Positions 7,395 to 14,920 of a stretch of 22,886 nt of DNA are shown piece by piece (position 1 is the first letter of the stretch; each line of letters starts with the position of its first letter). The stretch covers positions 1-22,886 of the forward strand of contig CAZPZZ010000059.1 in assembly GCA_964591245.1 (NCBI GenBank), given 5' to 3'. The notes beneath the pieces are model-generated. The model had not been told where the DNA came from, made no database searches, and saw only the letters and a program-made list of their open reading frames with translations. Source of the DNA: CAZPZZ01 sp964591245. GTDB lineage: Bacteria > Acidobacteriota > Vicinamibacteria > Vicinamibacterales > UBA8438. A program made the translations under genes and the position numbers.

Positions 7395-8645
7395 GTGAGA
7401 ACATCCGGCAGACCCCACACCACAGATTTCCTGGTGGGGGCAGCGGTAGTTTGGGGCCTCTCCACGAGTCCGGCCACCGGCCAGCAAGTGACGGGGCATC
7501 TGGCAGTGGAGGGGCGCCTGTTTCTGGATGACGCTCTTCGTTCCGACCAGCAGACCTCGAACCTCTCCATTTCGATCGAACCCGAGTTTTACCGGGACCT
7601 GGACCAGGGGCGACAGGCCCTGACAATCGTGCCCTTCTTGCGATGGGACCAGCACGATAGCGAGCGCACCCATTGGGACCTCCGGGAGTTCACCTGGGAA
7701 TATTTCGCGCGAGACTGGGAATTACGTGCCGGAGTGCGGAAAGTCTTCTGGGGAGTCACCGAGTCGAATCATCTCGTCGACGTGATCAATCAAACGGACC
7801 TGGTTGAGGACCTGGACGGCGAGGCAAAACTCGGGCAGCCAATGGTCAATCTTGCTCTTGTACAACCGTGGGGCACCCTGGACCTCTACAGCCTGATTGG
7901 ATTCAGGCAACGTCGGTATTTTGGCGAAAACGGTCGACCGGGAATTCCCTTCCCTCTTGACACCGACGACGCGACGGTCGACGGCGGTACCCTTGGCTGG
8001 GCGATTCGATGGGCTCACAGCGCCGGTCCGATGGACATTGGCGTATCCCATTTTCAGGGGACAGCCCGTGATCCGCGATTTTCCATTGCCAACCAACCGA
8101 TCATCCTTGCCGAGTTCGACCCACGCCCCTTTCTCGCCGACAATGTTCAGGCTCCTACGATCACGCCGACCTATGAACGCATCGATCAAGCCGGTGTCGA
8201 TCTCCAATTGACCAGCGGAAGCTGGCTCCTGAAATTGGAGGCGGTCAATCGATGGGGGCAGGGTCCGCGCTTTGCCGCCGCAACCGGCGGATTCGAATTC
8301 ACCCTGTGGAACCTTCGGTCGAGCGGCCTTGATCTGGGTCTACTGGCCGAATATTCCTACGACGAGCGCGGCAGGGAAGCCTTGACGCCGCTGGAAGATG
8401 ATGTCTTCGTGGGATCTCGACTTACCTGGAACGACGTGCAAAGTACCGAGCTGCTTGCGGGGGCCACGGTCGATCGCACGAGCGGAGCCAGTTTCGTCAT
8501 GGTCGAAGCAAGCCGCCGCCTTGGTGAGCGCTCGACCCTGGATATCCGTGTCCGCAGTTTTGTTGCGATACCGCCAACCGACCTATTCCTGTACGGGATC
8601 AGGAACGACGATTACCTGCAAGCGGTGTGGACGTTCTACTTCTGA
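7395..8645 (+). CDS. Outer-membrane beta-barrel protein of the RND/LolA-like cassette
   Basis: A 416-residue protein with an N-terminal signal peptide (hydrophobic core about residues 12-22, likely cleavage near ATG/QQ around 29-30). The rest is rich in alternating aromatic/polar strands (for example REFTWEYFARDWELRAGVRKVFWG, split over strands near 96-120) and ends in the barrel-type C-terminus WTFYF, the terminal Phe signal used by the BAM machinery. It starts with GTG at 7395, two bases after the LolA-like stop. Weak AGG upstream suggests translational coupling. It resembles in general outline the DUF1302-type or porin-like partners found beside RND and LolA-like genes in proteobacteria, but I cannot assign it to a family from sequence. 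Its probable role is the exit or acceptor in the outer membrane for the cassette's cargo. Its last 63 bases are antisense to a doubtful gene. Confidence 0.85.
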   Translation: MRTSGRPHTTDFLVGAAVVWGLSTSPATGQQVTGHLAVEGRLFLDDALRSDQQTSNLSISIEPEFYRDLDQGRQALTIVPFLRWDQHDSERTHWDLREFTWEYFARDWELRAGVRKVFWGVTESNHLVDVINQTDLVEDLDGEAKLGQPMVNLALVQPWGTLDLYSLIGFRQRRYFGENGRPGIPFPLDTDDATVDGGTLGWAIRWAHSAGPMDIGVSHFQGTARDPRFSIANQPIILAEFDPRPFLADNVQAPTITPTYERIDQAGVDLQLTSGSWLLKLEAVNRWGQGPRFAAATGGFEFTLWNLRSSGLDLGLLAEYSYDERGREALTPLEDDVFVGSRLTWNDVQSTELLAGATVDRTSGASFVMVEASRRLGERSTLDIRVRSFVAIPPTDLFLYGIRNDDYLQAVWTFYF

Positions 8646-9005
8646 TATCTGCCAGCTCCCAGCCCGGTTGGCCGTCTTGGAGCCGCGACTCACGCAGGAA
8701 TAGGCACCACTTAGGACCTCAAACGGAACGATCGACCCGCTCGCGGTGGGAGTGCCCGAGCGACAGTCTATCTGTAAAATATTTTCATTGTGTGGCTTAG
8801 AGGGTCCTGACGAGACATCAGCGGTGGCACGGTTCCCGGTAGGCTCGGGGAAGGCGTGGTACCACTCCCCCTCAAGTAAATAATGGGTTGGCCTCCCTCT
8901 GTAATAAATGGTGAGACCGCCATGCGAATCTTGGACGGGTCGAATATCTCGTGCGTCGACGGCACCCACGAGTTCAAGATCACGCAAATTCGCCGGTCTT
9001 TCCAC
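8583..9005 (-). CDS. Hypothetical protein, uncertain frame
   Basis: A 140-residue frame starting at GTG 9005, with a very good AAGGAG exactly seven bases upstream. Residues 1-55 look protein-like (charged helix RDLELVGAVDARDIRPVQD, then GGLTIYYRGRPTHYLLEGEW), while the rest looks low in structure and its last 63 bases are antisense to the barrel gene. A competing frame from GTG 9013 to 8768 (81 residues) shares the same ribosome-binding region but is less protein-like. The gene lies 115 bases after hsp20 on the same strand and may be read from its promoter. A truncated or frameshifted gene is possible. No family recognised. Confidence 0.4.
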   Translation of the reverse strand: MERPANLRDLELVGAVDARDIRPVQDSHGGLTIYYRGRPTHYLLEGEWYHAFPEPTGNRATADVSSGPSKPHNENILQIDCRSGTPTASGSIVPFEVLSGAYSCVSRGSKTANRAGSWQISEVERPHRLQVIVVPDPVQE

Positions 9006-9120
9006 AGTGCCACTCCTTCTCCTGGTTGAGCACCAGGACTGAAGCCACGCGAGGACGAGGGGCGAAAACACCATTCCACCTATCGGTGCCCCACCCCTCG
9101 CCCGCCTCACAGCCGACCAC

Positions 9121-9564
9121 CTAGGCGGCCTTCACGGCAATGCGATGCGGTTGCGCCTCTTTCTTCAGCGGGAGGCGGACACGCAATGTGCCGTCCTTGT
9201 GCTCGGCGGCGACCGCTGCTGCGTCCACGGTTCGGGGCACCGCAAGCGACCGCCTGAACTCACCATACGTGCGTTCCGCGCGGTACTGGCGCCCCTGTTG
9301 CCCTTCGACCTCTCGTTTCCGCTCTCCCTCGATAGTCAGCACACCGTTCTCCAATGTGACCGTCACATCCTTGCGATCCACACCAGGGAGTTCGGCGCTC
9401 ACCACCAACTCGTGGTCATCGGTCTCATACACATCAACCAGGGGCGCCCAACTCGCCCGTTCGCCGGCCTCGGTGAATGACGGCCTCCTCTCCTGAAGGG
9501 ACCTATCCATCGGCACGTCAAAGAGTGAAACCTCACGGAACGGATTCCAGTACACAAGTGACAT
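9121..9564 (-). CDS. Hsp20/alpha-crystallin family small heat-shock protein
   Basis: A 147-residue ATP-independent holdase chaperone that binds unfolding proteins. The alpha-crystallin domain covers about residues 38-140, with PLVDVYETDDHELVVSAELPG (strands 2-3, split here), the GVLTIEGERK segment and the family motif region KDGTLRVRLPLKKE near 123-136. The N-terminus MSLVYWNPFREVSLF is the usual bacterial form. The ATG at 9564 has GGAGGT six bases upstream. A strong TTGACA-17-CACAAT promoter lies about 100 bases upstream (9663-9691), in an AT-rich stretch, with an inverted repeat over it that may be an operator. No CIRCE element is present. Confidence 0.95.
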   Translation of the reverse strand: MSLVYWNPFREVSLFDVPMDRSLQERRPSFTEAGERASWAPLVDVYETDDHELVVSAELPGVDRKDVTVTLENGVLTIEGERKREVEGQQGRQYRAERTYGEFRRSLAVPRTVDAAAVAAEHKDGTLRVRLPLKKEAQPHRIAVKAA

Positions 9565-9662
9565 CTATCTACCTCCTACTCCAACTGACCGCAGTCGTTG
9601 TTTGCGCTTCTCTCGTGCAGCCTTGCTACCTCAGCAATCGGACCGAACGAGGGCGTAACATC

Positions 9663-9691
9663 ATTGTGCCAATAAAGTGAGTGTATGTCAA
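9663..9691 (-). promoter_or_regulatory. Sigma70-type promoter of hsp20
   Basis: Read on the minus strand: TTGACA (9691-9686), a 17-base spacer, and CACAAT (9668-9663). The -35 is a perfect match, the spacing is ideal, and the -10 matches four of six. An AT-rich stretch upstream (about 9692-9745) could act as an UP element. It would start a transcript near 9656, leaving a leader of about 90 bases before the hsp20 ATG at 9564. Confidence 0.6.
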
Positions 9692-9718
9692 TAAGTAAAT
9701 CTTAGTAATTAACACTCA
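9678..9718. promoter_or_regulatory. Inverted repeat over the hsp20 promoter, possible operator
   Basis: Arms TGAGTGT (9678-9684) and ACACTCA (9712-9718) are perfect inverted repeats separated by 27 bases. One arm lies in the promoter spacer next to the -35, so a repressor bound here would block RNA polymerase. The orientation is GAGTG...CACTC, opposite to CIRCE, so HrcA is not indicated. Seven-base arms with this spacing can arise by chance in AT-rich DNA. Confidence 0.3.
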
Positions 9719-9901
9719 TATAATAAAATAATCACTTTTCTGAAGCCGGAGCGGGCTTAAACAGTCCGAACCGCTGGGACAGCAGACCGTGGGCTCGCCC
9801 GGAACCCGTTATCGGTGAACTGGCGTGGCGATAGCGAAGCCCCTGTGCGATCATGGTGCTGCTACGATACGTATTCGTCGCTTTCATTCTCCTAATACCC
9901 C

Positions 9902-10720
9902 ATGAAGCTGCTCTTTATCGGTGATATCTTCGGCAAGCCAGGTCGCACCCTCACACGCGAGGGCATCCCGTGGCTGGTCGCCAGGCACAAGATCGACCTG
10001 GTCATTGCCAACGTGGAAAACGCCGCCGGCGGGAACGGCATTACCAAGGAGATTGGTGAAGCCTTCCGGGACCATGGCATCGATGTCATGACCTCCGGCA
10101 ATCACATCTGGGACAAGAAAGAGGCGCTGGAATATATAGAACTGGAGCCCAGACTGATTCGTCCGGCGAATTTTCCAGCGGGCGTACCTGGCGTGGGACA
10201 CGCGCTGGCCTCAACCACGGCGGGCCACAACGTGGCCGTCATCAACGTGATGGGTCGCGTCTTCATGGCGCCCATGGACAACCCGTTTGCTGTTGTCGAC
10301 GAAGAAATCACTGCGGTACGGGAGAAGGCCGATATCATTTTTGTGGACTTCCATGCGGAAGCCACCTCCGAAAAGATCGCCATGGGTTGGCACCTCGACG
10401 GCCGGGTCACGGCAATGGTCGGAACCCACACCCACGTGCAATCGGCCGATCAGCGGATCCTGCCCGAGGGCACGGCCTACATCACCGATGTTGGCATGAC
10501 TGGACCACACGATTCCGTCATCGGGGTAGACAAGAGCGCGGTCCTGAATCGATTTCGAACAGGGCTACCCGCCCGGTTCGACGCAGCCCGTGGGGATCCA
10601 CGCCTCCACGCCGTCGTCATTACGGCTGACGCCAGTACCGGGCGAGCGACAGCAATCGAGCGCTTGAGTCTTGGCCCTGAGGTTTTCACCCCAAGCGCTC
10701 ACCCGACTGGAGCTGCGTGA
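9902..10720 (+). CDS. ymdB: YmdB-family metallophosphoesterase (2',3'-cyclic nucleotide phosphodiesterase)
   Basis: A 272-residue calcineurin-like phosphoesterase of the TIGR00282/YmdB type. Bacillus subtilis YmdB hydrolyses 2',3'-cAMP/cGMP with a di-iron centre. The metal and catalytic residues are all present at family positions: Asp8 (GDIF), Glu39-Asn40, Asn67-His68 (SGNHIWD), His151 (DFHAE), and His176 and His178 (GTHTH). The length is standard. There is no visible Shine-Dalgarno before ATG 9902. It is the first gene of a four-gene operon; the next gene, xseA, starts inside its stop (GTGA). Co-location of ymdB with RNA/DNA turnover genes is common in bacteria. Confidence 0.93.
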   Translation: MKLLFIGDIFGKPGRTLTREGIPWLVARHKIDLVIANVENAAGGNGITKEIGEAFRDHGIDVMTSGNHIWDKKEALEYIELEPRLIRPANFPAGVPGVGHALASTTAGHNVAVINVMGRVFMAPMDNPFAVVDEEITAVREKADIIFVDFHAEATSEKIAMGWHLDGRVTAMVGTHTHVQSADQRILPEGTAYITDVGMTGPHDSVIGVDKSAVLNRFRTGLPARFDAARGDPRLHAVVITADASTGRATAIERLSLGPEVFTPSAHPTGAA

Positions 10721-12108
10721 CCGGCTCTCCCTCGTTGCCGTTCGGCGATCCGTCAACGCGTCGGACGCCAGTGCGTGCCAAGAGTGTGACCGTGAGCGAA
10801 CTCACGACGCAGATTCGCGGCCTGCTGGAATCCGAGCTTGGTGAAGTGTGGGTGGAAGGCGAAATCGCCAATAGCCGCCTCTGGAAAACCGGCCATCTCT
10901 ACTTTACCTTGCGTGATGAGCACGCCCAACTCAAGGGAGTGATGTTCCGTTCGGCGAGACGGTACCTGCGATTCACGCCGGAGGACGGCCTCCGCGTCGT
11001 CGCTCGTGGACGAGTCACGGTCTACGAACCAAAAGGCGAATATCAAATCGTCTGCGAACACATGCAGCCCCACGGACAAGGGGCGTTGCAGGTCGCCTTC
11101 GACCAACTCAAACGCCGACTCGAACACGAGGGACTCTTTGCGGCCGAGCGCAAGCGAGCGCTCCCCCTTCTGCCCCGACAGATTGGCATCGCCACCTCAC
11201 TGGACGGCGCAGCATTGCGAGATATTCTGCAGGTACTGGCTCGGCGACATCCCACCGCGCACCTCGTTATCCGCCCCACGCGCGTTCAGGGCGAAGGCGC
11301 AGCTACCCAAATCGCGCAGGCCATCAGCCAACTCTCACAACTCGACGGAGTGGACGTCGTCATCGCCGGCCGGGGCGGCGGGGCGATTGAGGATCTCTGG
11401 GCGTTTAACGACGAATCGGTCGCGAGGGCCATTGCTGCGGCTCCGGTACCGATCATCTCGGCTGTCGGTCACGAGATCGACATTACCATCAGTGATCTGG
11501 TCGCAGACGTTCGCGCCCCAACCCCATCGGCTGCTGCGGAGATCGTCGTGGCCGGCCGCCAGGAACTCATTACCCGCGTGGACCGTCTCGCCGCCCGGCT
11601 GACAGGCTGCGCCCGCGCAACCCTGCAGCGCCACCGGACCCGTGTCCTCGAGATGGAACGTCGCCCCGGCCTCGCGGGATGGCCCGCCCGCTTGACGCTA
11701 AGAGGACGACGGACAGCAGAACTGACACATGCCTTGACCCGGCTCATGCGCGCCACCATCATCACGCGTGAACGCCGATTGCGCACCACCCGGCTGGGAC
11801 TTGAAACTCACGAGCCAGGACGTCGACTCCATGCCGCCCGCACACGGCTCGTCAGGGCCCACGAGCGGCTACGCCGCTCGCTCGATCGCCAGCGTGAAGG
11901 CCTGCGAGCCAGGCTTGCTGACGCCACTGGGCGCCTGGAAGCCCTCAGTCCCTTGGGTGTGCTGGCGCGAGGGTATGCCGTCTGCTGGCATGAAGATGGA
12001 AACGGGCGCACGATCGTCCGCAATGCCGATGCCGTTGCACTGGGAGATGACCTGAGCATCACGCTCCACAGGGGTCGGCTCACCGCCACGGTGACACGGA
12101 AGGAATGA
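10717..12108 (+). CDS. xseA: Exodeoxyribonuclease VII large subunit
   Basis: A 463-residue catalytic subunit of ExoVII, a metal-independent single-strand DNA exonuclease acting in repair. An N-terminal OB-fold (about 23-125, with VWVEGEIANSRLWKTGHLYF) is followed by the catalytic domain, with GIATSLDGAALRDIL at 157-171, RGGGAIEDLW at 219-228 and GHEIDITISD at 251-260, then a long Arg/Leu-rich coiled-coil (about 280-405) and the conserved ARGYAV near the C-terminus. The start GTG at 10717 overlaps the ymdB stop by four bases (GTGA), so translation is coupled. The first 20 residues are a Pro/Arg-rich extension before the family core, so a later start is possible, but none has a better site. Confidence 0.95.
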   Translation: MTGSPSLPFGDPSTRRTPVRAKSVTVSELTTQIRGLLESELGEVWVEGEIANSRLWKTGHLYFTLRDEHAQLKGVMFRSARRYLRFTPEDGLRVVARGRVTVYEPKGEYQIVCEHMQPHGQGALQVAFDQLKRRLEHEGLFAAERKRALPLLPRQIGIATSLDGAALRDILQVLARRHPTAHLVIRPTRVQGEGAATQIAQAISQLSQLDGVDVVIAGRGGGAIEDLWAFNDESVARAIAAAPVPIISAVGHEIDITISDLVADVRAPTPSAAAEIVVAGRQELITRVDRLAARLTGCARATLQRHRTRVLEMERRPGLAGWPARLTLRGRRTAELTHALTRLMRATIITRERRLRTTRLGLETHEPGRRLHAARTRLVRAHERLRRSLDRQREGLRARLADATGRLEALSPLGVLARGYAVCWHEDGNGRTIVRNADAVALGDDLSITLHRGRLTATVTRKE

Positions 12109-12111
12109 CGG

Positions 12112-12378
12112 ATGAGCGACAACATCAGTGATTTCGAGTCAGCGGTCGGAGAGCTCGAAACTATCGTGAAGAACCTTGAATCCGGAGAACTCTCGCTCGA
12201 GGAGTCCCTGCAGCTCTTCGAAAGAGGGGTACAGCTGTCACGTTTCTGTCATGGCCGTCTAGAGGACGCTGAGCGTCGAATCGAACTCCTCACCGACCGG
12301 GGCGACCGCACAGCCGCTCCAGACGCACTCATGCCCGCGCCCCCCTCTGCCGCGAGCACAAACGACGACGAACTGTGA
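12112..12378 (+). CDS. xseB: Exodeoxyribonuclease VII small subunit
   Basis: An 88-residue helical partner of XseA; several copies bind the large-subunit coiled coil. The core DFESAVGELETIVKNLESGE and LSLEESLQLFERGVQL (residues 7-42) is diagnostic. The tail (65-88) is Ala/Pro-rich and probably disordered. The ATG at 12112 lies three bases after the xseA stop with AAGGA just upstream, and the stop overlaps the GTG of the next gene (GTGA). Confidence 0.95.
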   Translation: MSDNISDFESAVGELETIVKNLESGELSLEESLQLFERGVQLSRFCHGRLEDAERRIELLTDRGDRTAAPDALMPAPPSAASTNDDEL

Positions 12379-13385
12379 TTCCTTCCCCGACATTCGAGGA
12401 CTATGTCCTGGCCCGGCGTACCGAGATCAACATCGCTCTCGAGGCTGCGCTTCCCAGCCCTCCGAGGTGTCCACCCCATATCGCCGAAGCCATGCGCTAT
12501 AGCGTATTCGGCGGCGGAAAACGGTTCCGTCCAATCGTGACCCTCGCCGCGGCCGAGGTCGTGGCCGACGCAATCGCACTCGACAAGAAAACCGCGACCG
12601 CGCGAGCCATGCCCGGTGCGTGTGCCATCGAACTCATCCACACCTACTCGCTGGTACACGACGACCTCCCTGCCATGGACGACGACGCACTCCGCCGTGG
12701 CCAGCCGACAGCTCACGTGAAGTTCGGAGAGGGCGTTGCCATCCTTGTCGGAGACGCCCTGCTCACGCAGGCGTTTGCAGTCCTGGCCACCCCACATGCC
12801 GACGAAAGCGAGGGCCGACAGGAACGTCGATTGCAGGCACTTGTCCAGATTGCAGAAGCAGCAGGCGCTGGCGGAATGGTCGGGGGGCAACTGCTCGATC
12901 TGGCCGCAACGGGTACCACAGGGGCCTCACCGCCGGAGCCAGCTTCTGGCCCACACACTCCGACGCGGTCAGGTCAGGACACGCGGAATGATCGGTTCGC
13001 GGCTGCCGACACCGACGCGCTTCGAGAGATACACGAACGCAAAACAGGCGCCCTCATCCGGGCCGCCGCGGTCGCCGGGGCGATCCTGGCTGGCGGCAGG
13101 CCAGACGAGATCGAGGCCATCTCGCAGTACGCGACCCACCTGGGCCTCGCCTTTCAGATTGTCGATGACATTCTCGATGTCGAGGGCACGGCCGCAGAAC
13201 TCGGGAAGACAGCGGGCAAGGACGCGGCGGCAGATAAGCCCACCTATCCCGCGCTGTATGGGCTCATTAGGGCACGCACGCTGGCACGCGACGCCGTGGC
13301 CGCGTCCCACGACACCCTAAGCACCGCCGGCCTCAACGGGCAGCTACACGAGATCGCCGAGTGGGTTCTCTCGAGAACCCACTAG
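12375..13385 (+). CDS. ispA: Polyprenyl (farnesyl/geranylgeranyl) diphosphate synthase
   Basis: A 336-residue trans-prenyltransferase that condenses isopentenyl diphosphate with allylic diphosphates. Key motifs are present: GGGKRFRP (46-53), the first Asp-rich motif DDLPAMD (96-102) with the two-residue insertion of bacterial type II synthases, HERKTG (220-225), and the second Asp-rich motif DDILD (264-268). The residues before the first motif (HTYSLVH) match E. coli IspA, so a C15 product is likely; C20 is possible. It is about 35 residues longer than IspA because of a Pro/Thr/Ser-rich insert at about 178-212 between GGQLLDL and the KTG helix. The GTG at 12375 overlaps the xseB stop. dxs, which often follows in this operon type, is not here. 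Confidence 0.92.
   Translation: MIPSPTFEDYVLARRTEINIALEAALPSPPRCPPHIAEAMRYSVFGGGKRFRPIVTLAAAEVVADAIALDKKTATARAMPGACAIELIHTYSLVHDDLPAMDDDALRRGQPTAHVKFGEGVAILVGDALLTQAFAVLATPHADESEGRQERRLQALVQIAEAAGAGGMVGGQLLDLAATGTTGASPPEPASGPHTPTRSGQDTRNDRFAAADTDALREIHERKTGALIRAAAVAGAILAGGRPDEIEAISQYATHLGLAFQIVDDILDVEGTAAELGKTAGKDAAADKPTYPALYGLIRARTLARDAVAASHDTLSTAGLNGQLHEIAEWVLSRTH
13360..13383 (+). terminator. Perfect hairpin over the ispA stop codon
   Basis: Arms AGTGGGTTCTC (13360-13370) and GAGAACCCACT (13373-13383) are perfectly complementary, with two bases between. In RNA this would fold as a ten-pair stem with a four-base loop. It spans the last codons and touches the TAG stop. There is no T-tract after it, so it may not be a Rho-independent terminator; it may act as an RNA 3' end stabiliser or be a DNA-level palindrome. 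It lies at the junction with a convergent gene. Confidence 0.45.
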
Positions 13386-13489
13386 CGAATGGACTTACCG
13401 CACCGCTTCCGACGCTCGCGTCAGAAATGAGGACGGCCAAGACGGAGCCGACACGTCTTTCAGCTCCTCTACTTCGCCGCTCCCGGCAA

Positions 13490-14920
13490 CTATGGCCACG
13501 TCACCTTCACGAAGTTGGACCGTTGATCTCCATGACCACCGCCAAAACGAGCTCCCGTGCTCACGCCAAAGTACACCGTTTCACCTGATCGTGGCCGCCA
13601 GCTTGTCATCGGGGACCGCTTGATATGCGGACCGATATTGCCGGCGGTAATGCCCTTGCAGACCTGGCCAGGCCGTAACCATTCGTAGGTTCCTGCGTAC
13701 CACTTCCCACCGATATTCGCGATAACCCAGGGGTTCCCCTCGAGCGGTGTCCCGCCCACCGTCACAATCGGCCACGCCCCAGCCTTGGTGTGTCGAATAC
13801 AAATACTTGAGCCGCTGACCGTCACATTGGTGACTGTGGACGTCACGCGCCAGCCACTGATGTTCGTGTGCAGCCACGTGACGGCCCCTAGATCGAGATC
13901 GTCACTGCCACCTCCACCGCCGCCACTACTACTACTACCACCACCACCACTACTACCACCCGCGTTGGGATCAGCGGTCGTGAAGGAGAACACCTGCGAG
14001 TAACCGCTAGACACCTCAGGCCGCTCCTGTGAGTGGGCCTTGACGCGCCAGTAATAGAGGGTGGTGTCCTCAAGGAAGATGTTGGGCTGCTGACTTGTCT
14101 TCAGCGCCCTGATCGGATCGCTGCTAGAGTCTTTTCCTGTCCCATCAAAGTTGTGCTGCCCTGCAATTTGCTCCCGCGTATCGACGACATTGCTAAATCC
14201 CGAATCCGTCGCGATCTCGAACGTCATGATGACCACCCCTACCGAACCGGTCGTCTCACCGTTCGTCACCTCCAGGATGATAGGGGCCGTGACACCAGTT
14301 GCTCCGTTCTGGGGAGTCAGTGATGTCGGCGCGCTGATCGTTGCAAGAACTGGCGTTCGAAACGTACCGTAATCCGACCAGTGGCCAAAAAAATTCTTAC
14401 CCTCCGTATTCAAACGCTCCGCCCGGGCGCGCCATCTGTAGCTCGTACCTTCGTCCAGCTCTCCGGGAACCACTAGCTGAGTCGCAGCCTGCCCTGCTTC
14501 CACCAGCGGCTCCGCGAGGACCACCGACGTCGCCACTCCATTTGCGTCGACCTTGTCCAGTTCAAATCTGTAGCTCAGCTGAAGGTCCAGCCCCGCCAGA
14601 ACCGGATGCGTCGGACCCGCATTGGCCACCTCGAGGGTCACCGTGAGGCCAGACAACTCCACGTCCCCACTGGGCGATTGAATCGTCGGTTTCGCGACCT
14701 TGAGCTCAGGTTCCCCTTCTTCAGCCGCGCTGACCGACGCCCCCTCGCCAACAGCCGCCGCCTCGTCGATCCCGACGACCACCTGCCCCGTCTCGGCCAC
14801 GCCTGCAACCGGGGTCGGGGCAATCGGCGATTGCTGTTCCGAATCACTGCACGCAGTAAAACTCAGTGCGGCCACAACGGCACTGACCACGAGAAAGCCA
14901 ATCGAACGAGTTCTTACCAT
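13490..14920 (-). CDS. Modular secreted lipoprotein with FN3-like segments and Trp-rich C-terminal domain
   Basis: A 476-residue protein. Residues 1-24 form a lipoprotein signal with lipobox-like FTAC (Cys24; -3 Phe is unusual). An acidic/Ala linker (25-75) leads to two FN3/Ig-like segments, about 78-190 (ending in TSYRWRARAE...WSDYGTF) and 195-315 (LYYWRVKAHS...VFSFTT), the strand pattern seen in bacterial surface FN3 repeats. A Gly/Ser linker (321-339) is followed by a C-terminal domain (345-476) with WLHTNISGW, NPWVIANIGGKWYAGTYEWL, PGQVCKGI and SGETVYFGVS, ending VKVTWP. Two Cys (374, 421) could form a disulfide. The C-terminal domain looks like a repeated surface-binding module but I cannot name it. 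It is convergent with ispA. The ATG at 14920 has AGGAG about 13 bases upstream. Confidence 0.8.
   Translation of the reverse strand: MVRTRSIGFLVVSAVVAALSFTACSDSEQQSPIAPTPVAGVAETGQVVVGIDEAAAVGEGASVSAAEEGEPELKVAKPTIQSPSGDVELSGLTVTLEVANAGPTHPVLAGLDLQLSYRFELDKVDANGVATSVVLAEPLVEAGQAATQLVVPGELDEGTSYRWRARAERLNTEGKNFFGHWSDYGTFRTPVLATISAPTSLTPQNGATGVTAPIILEVTNGETTGSVGVVIMTFEIATDSGFSNVVDTREQIAGQHNFDGTGKDSSSDPIRALKTSQQPNIFLEDTTLYYWRVKAHSQERPEVSSGYSQVFSFTTADPNAGGSSGGGGSSSSGGGGGGSDDLDLGAVTWLHTNISGWRVTSTVTNVTVSGSSICIRHTKAGAWPIVTVGGTPLEGNPWVIANIGGKWYAGTYEWLRPGQVCKGITAGNIGPHIKRSPMTSWRPRSGETVYFGVSTGARFGGGHGDQRSNFVKVTWP
13904..13960 (-). repeat. Trinucleotide low-complexity tract coding for the Gly/Ser linker
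   Basis: In-frame runs of GGT and AGT codons (written as ACC/ACT on the plus strand) encode residues 321-339 of the lipoprotein. Codon choice is uniform and unlike the mixed, GC-rich neighbours, the mark of expansion by slippage. Changes of whole units would keep the frame and alter the spacing of the two domains. Confidence 0.75.

Larger units (their letters stand above)
9565..9901. other. Divergent intergenic region between hsp20 and ymdB
   Basis: It holds the hsp20 promoter and an AT-rich island (about 9660-9745) that contrasts sharply with the GC-rich surroundings. Between 9746 and 9901 I see no gene and no convincing promoter for ymdB; no Shine-Dalgarno precedes the ymdB ATG. Confidence 0.6.

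Noticed and set aside
9055..9105. Terminator after hsp20 (CGAGGGG / CCCCTCG arms)
   Set aside because: Loop of over 30 bases and no T-tract; not convincing.
9650..9670. Sigma54 promoter (TGGCAC) before hsp20 on the minus strand
   Set aside because: TGGCAC is present, but the TTGC element at the correct spacing is missing.
9678..9718. CIRCE (HrcA) element upstream of hsp20
   Set aside because: CIRCE is CACTC-N-GAGTG in outline; here the arms are in the reverse order and the spacing is 27 bases.
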